Below are positions 21,200-32,106 of a DNA stretch of 64,000 nucleotides, piece by piece (the first letter of the stretch is position 1; every line of letters begins with the position of its first letter). The DNA is from Cylindrodendrum hubeiense (lineage: Eukaryota > Ascomycota > Sordariomycetes > Hypocreales > Nectriaceae), in the NCBI GenBank assembly GCA_014621425.1, contig JAANBB010000061.1, positions 82,844-146,843 on the forward strand. Direction: 5' to 3'. The notes beneath the pieces were generated by a model. It made no database searches and was not told the origin of the DNA. It saw only the letters and a program-made list of their open reading frames with translations. Position numbers and translations under genes: made by a program.

Positions 21200-23278
21200 C
21201 GTGGGCGGTGATTCTGCCAGACGTCGCAACAACAACTTGCCCTTGTCACACAACAGCAAGGGCGACTCCGGCTCGGGTCCTCAGCGACCGTGGCAAACTC
21301 AAGGCCCGAAAAGGACGGAGGAGACAAAGGAAACGAAACAAGGCTTCTGACGCAAACATCAAAATTGACAACCCAAAAGTGGAGAGATGGAGAGAGCCCG
21401 GATTGCAGCAACGGGGGAGAGACCCAGCTTTAGCGCAGGCGTGGGGGGGCGGCCCAGACTCTGGGCACGCGGCGGAGGCGCAGAGGCTGGGAAACAGAAC
21501 ATGCGTGTGCTGGCACTATGGTAGCACTGATGTCTCGACGTCCATTCGCAACCAGAATAAGCATGTTGGCTATTGGTTACGTTGGTTGAGCTAAGTTGGT
21601 GGGTGTATGTGAGATGGTGCTGTGCCGGCGGCTAAAGGGAGGCGCATGTGGGGGATTGGAACCGGCCAACCGTGGGGCGGCGTTACGCGCCTGGAGAGGG
21701 ATCCTTGGGGGAGGGGGGGACTAGGAAGCCCGCTGACATCTGCCCATCTTCCGGGCTAGCAACTATCCGTCCACTAGAATAACGATGCATCAGCCGCAGT
21801 GCATGTGTGTGATGTCCAACGGACAAGGAGAAGCCTCAATAGGTGATAGTGATTGCAGACTATACTGCTCCCGCATGCACCCTCAAGCCTCAAGTACCGT
21901 ACGCGCCCAAGAATGCGTCGAGGCCTGCTTTTTGCTCACGCAAGCGTGTGAATCAACCACCGAACTACCACTAAGCCACCACCGAGTGAGCACTGGCCAA
22001 ACAGTGCAATAACTAGTCGACCTCCCTTGCCCTCCAAGTCCAATCAACACATTTAGATCCCAGTCGGTATGTATTCCCCTTTCCGCCTACCAACCCCACA
22101 CCGCAACTTGCAACATAGTGCGAACGCTATAGGGAGGGCGCGCTTGTTCCGACTTCCCCTGTAGCTCTGGGCCTCCTTTCCCAGGCCGACATGGGGCGCG
22201 CTCGCGTGGGCGCTATTAAGTGGTGCAGAAGCGCGATGAGCAGGGGATTGTTGGTGCTTTGCAGTTCCTGGTAGAAACCTCCGTACCCTCGGGACTAACT
22301 TGTCCACCGATAGGAGCAGAGATCAGGCCTGGTCACCCGAGGTCTCTGGTCCAGAGATATTCTCCATATGTGCCATCCTGGATGTTCTTAATAACGCACG
22401 GAGAAGCAGAAAACGTCCCGATCATATGATCGGGGGATGGCTGACGCATAGTGACAAGAAAAAATCGACCGACGCATGTTTTAGGACCCGTTTTCACACG
22501 TAACACCACAGCAAGAGGTACTTTCGATAGTCTCTTCTCATTTCAGAAAAGAGTCGATGAGGCGTACGAAACATTCAGTTCTACTAAAATAAGGCAAAAA
22601 TGTGCCTGATCTTAGGAGAACGTTAATATGGATACGGAATAATTGATGTCTTATGTGACTGTCTGTTCTACTTGACAATTCCCAAGATGATCTTGCTGCC
22701 ACGAAGGCGGCCATTTAAGGCGTCCCCCCCACAATGTAGATGCTTATAAGCTGCGCGGCACTTGTCTCCCATCATATAATTAATCAATTCATCATGCGTT
22801 CTACTGCTGCTCATGCTGCTTCTACATTGGAGAACTGCTTTAGAAAGGTCAGTCCGAGTTCTGCGTGTATGCGCCAGGATATCTCGACTACCCTATACCC
22901 CACCTCCACAGGGTGGATGGAGTATGGTAGCGAAGTTTTGAAATGGTGTAAATGGTGTGAGTGATAAGTGCATGGGGATGAGAAATTTTGTAGGCAGATG
23001 ATTCGCGTCATCTTGCTCAGAAGGTCACTGGAATCGATCTAATTTTCTGCAGTTCTTTACTTCCTAAAAAAATCATGGTTGTTGAAGACCTCGCCGTCTA
23101 CTACTCTGTAAGCGATGTGGTTCTCAATGATCAAAACGAATTATACGGTGGCAAATGCGTAAATTGGCCAGCTAATCTACATTTTGGCTATATGTACCGC
23201 CCATTCATGGACCGGACAACTAATATTTACAAGACTAAGACTCGACAAACTCTTCGCGCGCAATTACACAACCTTTGC
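21200..23278. other. Intergenic region of about 2.1 kb
   Basis: The region next to 21200 is the GC-rich 5' leader and promoter of the amidase gene. Downstream there are only short overlapping frames. I see no gene, repeat family or mobile-element end here. Confidence 0.5.
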
Positions 23279-23977
23279 TTAGGACATGGAAGGGACGACG
23301 ATCTCGCTGATGCTCCAGACCTTACCACCCTCGCTGCTGGCCAATCCGGAGTAGGTGGCACCCTGAGAGGAGGCAATGGTGTTTCCGAAGTTGGTGTCGG
23401 CGCTGGCGAGAGTGATGGTCGTGTTGATGTATCGCTGCTCGGCAATGGTGGGAGTGCAGCCGTCGTCGCACTCGGTGCCAGTGCCGTATCCCTTCATGTA
23501 AGGGCCCGACTTGTACTCGAAGGTGCTCAGCTGGGTGCCGGTCTCGGAATCAGTGACGACCTGCTGCCAGGTGTCGTTGTCCTCGAGGAGGGTGTAGACA
23601 ATCTTGATCTTCTGGTCGCCATCCACAGCGGCGCTGTCGCCGTCGAGCTGACCGAAAGAGCCGAAGAGAGAGGTACGGATGCACCACTGGCCAGTGGTGG
23701 CGCCGCACCAAGAGTTGTCGGGCCAAGACTCAAGGGTAGTCTGGACAAGGTCGCCAGTGCCGTTGGACATGCCGGGCCACAGGAAGAGCTCGCCGCTCTG
23801 GGTAGAGGGGGCAGTGCCAGGGATGATGGTGGTGACGGCCTTGATGATGGTGGAAGTGGTCGGGCCCAGAGAGACGGCGCCTCCCCAAGTATCAGCACGG
23901 GGCATAAGCTTGGGAAGGGCCTCAGAGCTGCCAACCAGGGCAGCGGCGACGGTAGCGAGAGCTCCAAGAGAAAACAT
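23279..23977 (-). CDS. Small secreted protein of unknown function (232 residues)
   Basis: The protein begins MFSLGALATVAAALVGSSEALP, a standard signal peptide with cleavage probably after the SEA segment near residue 20, so it is predicted to be secreted. The mature part is rich in Ser, Thr, Gly and Trp, has N-glycosylation sequons (NGT, NDT, NTT) and four cysteines arranged as two close pairs (WCGATTGQWC and ECDDGC), suggesting two local disulfides. Codon usage is strongly C-ending, unlike most neighbours, which suggests high expression. I do not recognise a domain; a jelly-roll carbohydrate-binding fold is conceivable but unproven. The frame is open further upstream to 24262, but that stretch reads as UTR and the Met before the signal peptide is the natural start. 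Confidence 0.82.
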   Translation of the reverse strand: MFSLGALATVAAALVGSSEALPKLMPRADTWGGAVSLGPTTSTIIKAVTTIIPGTAPSTQSGELFLWPGMSNGTGDLVQTTLESWPDNSWCGATTGQWCIRTSLFGSFGQLDGDSAAVDGDQKIKIVYTLLEDNDTWQQVVTDSETGTQLSTFEYKSGPYMKGYGTGTECDDGCTPTIAEQRYINTTITLASADTNFGNTIASSQGATYSGLASSEGGKVWSISEIVVPSMS

Positions 23978-25214
23978 GTTGAAGATTTGAGGCTGGAAAA
24001 GAGTATCGGCCGGCGATTGAAACAAGTGATGAGTGAATGCAAGTGGAAACAACTGAAGATCTATGCTTAGAACAATGGAAGTTTGAGAGCGCCTTCCATC
24101 CTCTAAGTATTCGCAAACGCCAAGAAATCCCAACACCTTGAACCGTTGGAAAATAACCGTCCGATGCTTCGGCCCGTGGAGTAATTGTCGTCGAAACAGG
24201 GGACTGCGTAGTTTGCGTTTCAGGACCGGCCCTGGTTGGGTAAGGAAAAGCCCCGGAGCCAAATGATTTTGGCCTCTTTGGGCGGGTTTAAGCTGGGGAA
24301 TTCGCGTGCCGTTTTTGCCGATCCTAGAAGCCGGTGCTCCAGATTCCTGGGAGTCGGTACCATCAGACCCACCCGATTACCGCATTTTGACTGACGTCCG
24401 CCATTTCAATAAACATGAAGCCTTCTCCACGGCCACTCAAGGGGCTCTGCTGTTTCGCGCGTTCTTCCAATCGACCCTAGTTGGCGAACTCTACGACACA
24501 CGTTCTCGTACCCGGCCTGGCTCGATTCCACCAATTAGACAACTGTATATTGCTTTCAATACCACCAAAGCTATACAAGACTCCCGGGAAGTCTGATGCT
24601 GGATCTAAGTCTTAGATGCTCCTTGGAAATCTCGCTTGTTGCGCGTACTTAGCGGCGCTCAACCACAAATATCAGGCTATGTAGCGCTGACTCGGGATCC
24701 GCGCATCCCGTCTATCTCTTCTGCATGGTCAAAGTAGACGAGCTAAATGGTTTCTCTCCCTATCCACCATGCTCTCCTTTTTATTAAGTCGGAAACCAAT
24801 GCGAAACCCACAATTATGATGCACCTAAATATGAGGTCTGCATAAATCAGGGGCCCCATTAATAATTCCGAATGAATGAACAGCATAAGAGACATCCCCA
24901 CTAACCCCCTGGAACTGTGCTCAACTCCAGCAACCACTCTACATCTTCTGGAATACCACTAGAAGCCTGCGAGTTGACGAACATGATTACTTCTATATGC
25001 AGTGTCTCGATGCGAAAGGGCTGGGAAAGTCGAGGCGATTTGCAGCTGTGTATTGTGACTTACAGGGGTTGTGGCTAAAACGGGTGATGTCCGATGTCTG
25101 GAATAGGACCTGCAGCTCAGCCTTGCGAGGCGTCAAGTGATCAATGCCAAATTTCGCGTTGGTTGCGATTTCCTCGTCAAATGTTCCTCAAGACACTCCA
25201 CTGGGCTCATCAGT
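23978..25214. other. Divergent intergenic region of about 1.2 kb
   Basis: It separates the minus-strand secreted-protein gene and the plus-strand CorA-like gene, so it should hold both promoters. A 96-codon open frame at 24306-24596 has no recognisable motif and I do not call it a gene. Confidence 0.5.
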
Positions 25215-28030
25215 ATGTCGAAGAGGAACCGCCGCAACCCCGGGGCTCGGGACGAAGAGCGCTTACGCGGCTACGAGCTTCCATGGCCTACGTCGCAGCG
25301 CTGGAACCCGCGCTACGAAGTCCCCCGCAATTCGATTGAAGGTCACGAAACAAGCTCACGCGACTCCAAACTTGAAGACGATGTCGCGTCCCGTGCGACT
25401 TTTAGACTACGGGACGAGGGACGGTCCATGTCGTATGGAAGGAATAGACGAGACATGGACACCAAGGGAACCGGCGTCGGAAAAGGCGTTTTCGAGGTTC
25501 AGGAGGAGGAGGAATTTTCCAACATGCGACATTGGCTCGAGACGCTATCGGAGCTCTACATGAACGAGCTCGACAATCGCGCGCGATGGGATCCACGCTG
25601 GCTTAATATCACACGCCGCGAACGCTTTGAAGGTCTCGAGTCTGCTACTATTTCTGTCGTCGACTACCTCACCGACGACACTGTTGAGCGGAGCGAGCTC
25701 ATCACCGACAAAAATGACTTTGCTGCAACGCTTGAGGGTCGGCCAGCGAACTCCGAAGTGCGCGTTGTCATGGTCAGCGACCTAAGCCGCTTTGTGATGG
25801 GCGCTCTGGGCCAGATGTACTCCGTTGACCCGGGGTTTTGGTATGAGCACCTTGTCAATTCAAGTTATGGTGCCAGCGACAGTGGTCTCAAGCTAAAAAA
25901 TGCCGTGTGGTTGAACTGGGTCGAGCGAGAGACCCGGTTCCGCCATCGCGCCCTACCAGGTATCGGCCAGCGCACTGAGTGGAACTTGCCGCGTCGGATT
26001 CAATCTCGGAATTGGGCGCACATGCGCTGGGGTCGACTCGGACTCCTCCATTACCTGGGCCGGAAGGGATTCTACGAGGATGAGATTGAGAAGCGGATTG
26101 CCGACGGGCGGTGGACCATGGAGCGAGACGTTAAGCTGGACAAGCATGGTCTTTTGATGACACAAAAGAGACAAGCGCTGGCGGACAAGAAGGCAAGGAA
26201 GAATGCCAAAACGAAGAAGAAGAGTCGCGCGACTGAAGAGGCCAATGCTGATGGCACGTCTTCGAGGGCCAAGACGTCAAATGTTTACCGTGCCTACAGC
26301 ACTTTTCAGAGCCTGCCTCGAAACCCTACATGGTGGACCAATCGCGATTTAAGAGTCATGGCTCCGGAAGGAATGAGCTACTGGACAAGTATTGATGAAG
26401 AGGGCAAGAAGACAAGTAGGTGCCTACAACAGGAAGTGGCACGCCGAAAGCTAATAGTATCGCAGTCATTCTATTGTTCGACCCGACGCGGCAGATGAGG
26501 CACGGAACCACAAAAGAGGAGATACCCTCACTTACGTTCATGCCACGCGCCATGGAGGTCGAGTCGTATACCGACGAGGAACTTTGGCGAACCCCGGATT
26601 TCGACGAGACGTACCTTGACCCGCCGCCGCCGCCTCTCTCCACGGAAGAGCTGCGGCAGCAGAAGAAAGACGCGAGAAAAGAACGCCTCAAGGGGAAGAG
26701 AGCGAGGCTGAGGAGGAAGCTTTCGCGTCGCGACAATGACGACCCTGATGAAGGAAAGTCGGAGGAGGCTGAGGATGGCTACGAGACCGAGTCTTCCTAC
26801 ACCAGCGACTCCGAATATGACGAGGAGTACCAGCAGAAACTGCGCTCAACTTACAGCCACCCTCAGCCCTACGTTCGACAGCGCGACTTCGCTCGGAAGT
26901 ATTCACTGTCTACATTCGACCTCGTCTACCGCTACATCAGCACGATTCCAACGAGTCAGCTTCGCGAAGATGACTCGCTCATCCCTTCGATCCTCACGCG
27001 CGTTTCCCTCGACGACCATTGGCAACTCCTGACTGAGCTGCGGATGGTCATTGACCAGATCGATGCCGACTTGGGTGCCGACCTTCACGTCCACCTCGTC
27101 GAGTCTTTTGGAGTAATGACCCGGCAGAATGTCGCCTGGGTTAGGTCCACCCTCCAGGAGCTTCTGGAATGGGTTGGGCATAGCAAAACGCACTCGAAGT
27201 GGCTTTCTCGTCCATCCGAATTGGATGAAGAGCTCGAGGCTCTCGTAGAAGAATTGCGGTCGCTCCAAACCCGCACGGATCAGACACTCAATTTCCTCGT
27301 CGCATCCACCGGCATCTCTCAATCTTCTCTGGTCATCGATCAGACGTCTGGCATCAACAAGATCACGGAACTTGCGTTCTTCTTCATCCCGCTCTCCTTC
27401 ATCACGTCCATCTTCTCAATGCAAGTACTGGAACTGACGGAAGCCCCGCCTCATATATGGACCTGGGGCGTGGCGCTCTCTGTGGCTTTCTTGGCAACCT
27501 ACATCATCCGCTCTATTCTGAGATCTCCCTCGATTCGCATTTTCGCCATGCACTGTCGCGTGCTCATGTTGAACCGGTTCACGCCGTCTCAAGCACGCTC
27601 GCCATCCCGGCGGCTCAATTCTGTTGGAAACCGCGCCATTGTCAAGTTCATCGGCTTCTTCACCCTGATTATCGGCTGTGTCACTTCCATAGTCCTGTTG
27701 TACTACTTAGCCCTTTTTATGGTGAGCTTAGGGATCTGGATGGGAATAGGGGGCACGGCCCTTTACTTCATCATCACGAGATGGCCAGAGCCGGCCGTGC
27801 TGGCCCCTTGCTTCGTCTCAATCCTATTAGCTTCCGGTGGAATGGCATGTACCTGGTACTGCTTGTCGGATATAACCGACAAGGGCGGGGATTGGGTTGT
27901 TCGGGCCTTCCGTTGGCTGAGTGAAGTGATGCCCACGCGCTGGATTACCGCTGCTGTTGACGATGATGACTTGGCTACGGAAGGAGTACGCACTTACGCA
28001 GATCAAGGGGTTTTGCTGGCAACCGCCTGA
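25215..28030 (+). CDS. CorA-like (Mg2+/divalent cation transporter superfamily) membrane protein
   Basis: Exons 25215-26415 and 26466-28030 join in phase 1 (KKT-I-ILLFDP) to give 921 residues. The long N-terminal part is charged and basic, with a Lys/Arg-rich segment near residues 315-355, as in large fungal CorA-like proteins. The CorA part is at the C-terminal end: a helical segment with TGISQSSLVIDQTSGINKITELAFFFIPLSFITSIFSM, then a second helix (WGVALSVAFLATYIIR), then two to three extra helices ending before a short acidic tail. Genuine CorA channels carry Gly-Met-Asn after the first helix; here the position reads Ser-Met-Gln, so magnesium transport is doubtful. The start at 25215 (MSKRNRR) was preferred to an in-frame Met at 25137 because the intervening codons look non-coding. 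Confidence 0.85.
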
Positions 28031-28334
28031 GCATTCTAATGGACCCATAGCATTGGGCATGAGGCCATCGCCAACATTCAATGCGATGTATCTGATGTCT
28101 CCCAACGAGCGCTCAGAATTAATGTAATTTTCAAATTTATTGATCTTCTAATGCCCTCAAAGCCTGCCAATATTCAGTCTTGAATCTAACGCCAAGGATC
28201 TGGTCACCGCTTTCGGCGCGACGTGCATCAGCTTGTGCTGGCTAACCAAGCTTGCGAATACCCTTAGACATTGAAGTTCTTCGCAAATTAAACATATTCG
28301 GGGTATCTTTGGACAGCCTGATGTAGATGCTGAG
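28031..28334. other. Convergent 3' intergenic spacer
   Basis: About 300 bases between the stop codons of the plus-strand CorA-like gene and the minus-strand transporter. It should hold both 3' UTRs; nothing else is visible. Confidence 0.5.
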
Positions 28335-29579
28335 CTATCGTCTATCTTCATCCCGTCCAGGCCAGAGAATCTTCCTGTGCCGTACGGCAACAACTTGAGC
28401 AATAAGCACCACAAACCACATAATGACGAGACATATTGACATCGCACTTGCCACCCATTTGATCCCCTCACTTTCAAACTCCTCGCCGATGGACCCCGTT
28501 GCAAGAGTAAATCCGACGTTGGGGAAGACAAAGGCCCACCATGCCATTGAGAAGCGAAGCTTCCATTTGGTGGCGGCAGCCAACACAGCCATGAGGCTGA
28601 ATCCGAAGAACCAAAACGCGACACACCATATCCAGAGACTTATCCACAGTGCCAAGATACGCAGGACTTGCTCTGCTAGAGGATATGTCGCAAAATACCC
28701 GTAGTCGGACGGAATCGAACGAGACATGCCGATGATGGCCACGGCGGTGTAGCCGGCGGGCCCTACAGCGATGAACATGCCCGGTCGCATGGCTGGAGCT
28801 GGCAATCCGTCTTGCATGAGGCGACCGAGGTATAATGGGTAGATGAGCGACGCGACGATCCAGCCGAGGCCCTGATAAGTGACGCCCGCGACAAGCATTG
28901 GAAGTCGTTGTTCAGGCGACTGCGACGGCATAATGGCGGATGCGAGCGTGCCTGTCAACATGGCGGGGAAGATGGGTAGGATCCAAGCCGGCGTCATGGA
29001 GTGGATGGGCAGTCTGGCTCCGTTGAAGAGCGCAAAGAACTGTACGATTGCCGATATGGCCGTGATCGCCGCGTACAGCCAGAAACACACCCTCAGGGCA
29101 ACAGCCAGCCAGGGACCAGACGCTGGGACGCCATACGCTGCGGTGTTGGCGAGAATTGTCGCGATGCTAAGCAGGAAGCAAGGGAAGAAGAGGCTTTCGG
29201 TAGGATGCATCAGACTGGTCTTCAGCGCCGGAGGAGTCGCTACGAAGCGGTAGGTGATACCTGCCGTGAGACAGATGAATAGAACGACGGTGAGCAGAAA
29301 GAAGATCTTCCCGATAACATCGAGGCCGCGGAACTGATGGGGCGTGCCGTGAAGCAGCAGCGCTATCCCACCGGTGCTCATGATAAGGGTGTACCAGGCC
29401 CATGTGAAGTGCTTGAGTCGCTCGTAGAGGAGCACGCGCGATAAAGCATCGGCCGATCTGAGCTTCTGGTCTGCGGCATGCGTGTGTCCTGCCTCCCAGT
29501 CGTCCTTTTTCATGTTCTGCGCGTGGACGAGCGGCAGCGAGAGGCCGAACAGGTTGGTATGCGATGAGAGGGCGAGCAT
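28335..29579 (-). CDS. TDT family transporter (Mae1/TehA/SLAC1-type C4-dicarboxylate or anion transporter)
   Basis: A single-exon frame of 414 residues with about ten hydrophobic helices. Family landmarks are FTWAWYTLIMSTGGIALLL at the first helix, the PTESLFFPCFLLSIATI segment, PAWILPIFPAMLTGTLAS, MRPGMFIAVGPAGYTAVAIIGM and WWAFVFPNVGFTLAT; these match malic acid permease Mae1 and its relatives, which also include sulfite exporters of the SSU1 type. The plasma membrane is expected; whether it carries malate, another dicarboxylate or sulfite cannot be told from sequence. A second Met at 29513 (MKKDDWE) gives a more typical hydrophilic N-terminus and may be the true start. It is convergent with the CorA-like gene. 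Confidence 0.9.
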   Translation of the reverse strand: MLALSSHTNLFGLSLPLVHAQNMKKDDWEAGHTHAADQKLRSADALSRVLLYERLKHFTWAWYTLIMSTGGIALLLHGTPHQFRGLDVIGKIFFLLTVVLFICLTAGITYRFVATPPALKTSLMHPTESLFFPCFLLSIATILANTAAYGVPASGPWLAVALRVCFWLYAAITAISAIVQFFALFNGARLPIHSMTPAWILPIFPAMLTGTLASAIMPSQSPEQRLPMLVAGVTYQGLGWIVASLIYPLYLGRLMQDGLPAPAMRPGMFIAVGPAGYTAVAIIGMSRSIPSDYGYFATYPLAEQVLRILALWISLWIWCVAFWFFGFSLMAVLAAATKWKLRFSMAWWAFVFPNVGFTLATGSIGEEFESEGIKWVASAMSICLVIMWFVVLIAQVVAVRHRKILWPGRDEDRR

Positions 29580-30383
29580 CGCGTCCGAGTCGCGCCCGAC
29601 GAGCTTGTTGAGGTCAGGAGGAAAATACCGGCGCTTCCGCCGAGGTGCCAGGTGGCTGCTGTGCCTGCACCCAGAGGGTCAGGATGTGAAGGGGTGGTGG
29701 TGGTTTTCGGCGGCCGCCCTGTCGTATTTGAACATGTTGCGACGTTGTGGATGCGCCGGCAGGGATTTATCCGGCTGGTTGGAGCGGTCTGATGGGCTCT
29801 GACGGCATTCGACTGCTGTCCCTGCAGGTGCAGTCGGACGATATTGAGAAATTTTACCTCTTTATTTCGCAGACGAAATTGAACTTCATTATGGGATGGG
29901 ATTGTTTGCTGGAGATGAGGGATAATCGGGCTTAAGAACGGCGCAGCATCTTATCTTTGGTGGATGATGTCTGGGCACCCGTACGCGTCGCCTTTCCCAA
30001 CCATGCCTACGAATGCCGCTTCACGCTGAAATGATCGCTAGGAACAGGTGTGAGACACGAGCTTTGAGGAAGGCCGAGTTGGACCTGAAGTATCTGCAAA
30101 ATTTGACCAAGGGTCCTTGAGAATCGAGATTGAATGCTATGGTTAATGTTATTAGTGGAGTTGAGGCGGTGCCTAGATCTTAGGGAGCTTGAGGGACGAT
30201 CTAGGCGGACTAGGCGCTGAGCAATCGTCTCATAGGCCGCCATCCAGGCAGCACGGTTAGCGCTTATCAGCTCGCCGCTTGGCTTGATGCTTAGCATCGT
30301 GCTTTCTCCCCGACACACATATTAAATGCGAGGCTTCGCCCCATCAATCGTAATCGAGGTCTCCAGCCTCTCATTTACTCACG
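29580..30383. other. Divergent promoter region of about 0.8 kb
   Basis: It lies between the minus-strand TDT transporter and the plus-strand F-box gene. The frame of the transporter stays open for about 30 codons upstream of 29579 without a Met, so a spliced upstream exon cannot be excluded. Otherwise only short frames are present. Confidence 0.45.
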
Positions 30384-31760
30384 ATGTCAAAGACAATATT
30401 TGAAATTCTCCCCGATGAGCTCCTCCTCTGCGTCACGTCATGGCTCACCCCGCACGAACTCGCTAGGCTGATGCGCACATGCAAGCGCTTCAACGCCCTG
30501 GTTGAGCCTCTCCTATGGACCGACATTGAGTTGCACGAGGCCGGCTTCCATGAATCACACCAGGAATTGAAAGATCCTCCACCGCTTATTCCTACTTACC
30601 GAAGAGCCTACCACCGGAAGCAAGGCTGGGGCTGCGGTCAGGGAGCTCGGGATAAAGCAGCAAAATTCTTCACGGTGCTACAAATACTCCACGACGAAGA
30701 TCCAAGCCGGCTGCAGGAACTTACGAGGCGAGTGAGAAACTTGTGTAGTGTTGCTCAGCCTGAATTGAAACCTTGGGACGAGGCCAATGGCAAGTGGCTA
30801 GGGGCTGTTCAAATCTGGCAGCTATTGCCATACTTCACCAACCTCGAAACGCTGGAGCTGCATGGAGACAATTATTACTCTTCCAAGTACGAAGAGGCGA
30901 CTCCAGAATTTACTATGCCCCCTCTAAATCTTCGTTTTGCAAAGCTTTTTGGATATATACCACGGTCCGTTGCACGATGGGTTCTTCGAGGTGGAGGGAC
31001 GATCGAGCGTCTGGAACTCGGCATGCTGGACCGTCCCATCTCAACCTATGGCACGTCTGAGCCCGAGTTCCCGCCTCTACCCGAGGAGAATCTGGCAGAG
31101 TCAGATGATGACGAGTCTTATTACGGCAGCCTTTGCGATGAAGCTATTGTTCCACGACCACAGTCAGGCTTTTTACCAGAGGCCAGCGAATGTGATCTGC
31201 CGAGGGTGAAACACCTGTATCTCTGTCAGCCTTCTGAAGGGAACTACGAGACCACTGCGGGTGACTACTCCTGGTCAAAACGCGCTGAAAAAGCCTGTTT
31301 AGCAGATTGGCGGAAGATTATACAAATGGCAGGTCAAACACTAGAGACGTTGGTCCTGGAGCAAAGACCAGGAGCGCAGTATAATGAAAGTCGTATAGTG
31401 ACGGAAGCAGAGTTTATAAGAACTGACATCAGCGGCGTTGGGAATACAGCGTTGGTTCTTATGGTTGAGGAACTAATCAAGGATGAGGAATTACCTGAGT
31501 TGAAGAAAGTGTATCTGTATGGCATGACGGTTGACGAAGACTCAGAAGGACGCCCATCGGCAAATGTTCCTGCAGGCCGATTTATGACACTTCTGGATTC
31601 TCAGGCTGTGCAATGTGAGGCCAGACTAGGGCAGTGGTGTTACTTTGATTATGGTCCAGGATGCACAAACTGGGCCAGATGGGACGGCTCAGATGACGAG
31701 GACGAAGAAGAGGACGAGGAGCCTAAGATGAAGTGGAGTACTCTCCTTGCAAGTGTTTAA
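30384..31760 (+). CDS. F-box protein
   Basis: The 458-residue single-exon product starts with a clear F-box (about residues 5-48: FEILPDELLLCVTSWLTPHELARLMRTCKRF and LVEPLLWTDIEL), the motif that binds Skp1 in SCF ubiquitin ligases. The rest is probably the substrate-recognition part, with leucine-spaced segments (LETLELHGDNYY, IERLELGMLDRP, VKHLYLCQP, LETLVLEQRPG, LKKVYLYGM) suggestive of degenerate leucine-rich repeats. The C-terminus ends in an acidic run (DDEDEEEDEEPK). The substrate is unknown. It stands alone, divergent from the TDT transporter. Confidence 0.88.
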   Translation: MSKTIFEILPDELLLCVTSWLTPHELARLMRTCKRFNALVEPLLWTDIELHEAGFHESHQELKDPPPLIPTYRRAYHRKQGWGCGQGARDKAAKFFTVLQILHDEDPSRLQELTRRVRNLCSVAQPELKPWDEANGKWLGAVQIWQLLPYFTNLETLELHGDNYYSSKYEEATPEFTMPPLNLRFAKLFGYIPRSVARWVLRGGGTIERLELGMLDRPISTYGTSEPEFPPLPEENLAESDDDESYYGSLCDEAIVPRPQSGFLPEASECDLPRVKHLYLCQPSEGNYETTAGDYSWSKRAEKACLADWRKIIQMAGQTLETLVLEQRPGAQYNESRIVTEAEFIRTDISGVGNTALVLMVEELIKDEELPELKKVYLYGMTVDEDSEGRPSANVPAGRFMTLLDSQAVQCEARLGQWCYFDYGPGCTNWARWDGSDDEDEEEDEEPKMKWSTLLASV

Positions 31761-32106
31761 GTGGCGTTTTACTGCCGTAGATACGAAAAGAGGCCTGGGA
31801 ATTTTGAATCGAAACTCAGTTTGACGACACAAGTTTGTGTTGACATACTGGTGCCATCAATCAATTCTCTCCCCGAAGGATACCAGTGATTGTTTGGCAA
31901 GGTGCTCTTGGACTTTCATTCTTCAATGTATTCCTTGCAGTAAAGTCATCGGCTAATAACTAGATCCACGTCCTCGGGCCTCACTCGATTCGTCCGCTCG
32001 ATAGCCTTTCAGCCGGTGATATTGACGACATGAAATATAATACGAATTTAAGAGGTGATACTTATTTGTTAAAGGTGCGCCTTTAGATTACAAGAACGAC
32101 AAAGCC
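31761..32106. other. Convergent 3' intergenic spacer
   Basis: About 350 AT-rich bases between the stop codons of the F-box gene and the dehydrogenase gene, with no gene visible. Confidence 0.5.

Noticed and set aside
23075..24070. A 331-codon open frame on the plus strand
   Set aside because: It lies antisense over the secreted-protein gene and is open because the real gene uses C-ending codons; its composition (Gly/Val/Asp-rich) is a mirror of that bias.
24306..24596. A 96-codon plus-strand frame
   Set aside because: No recognisable motif, no nearby splice continuation and located in a divergent promoter region.
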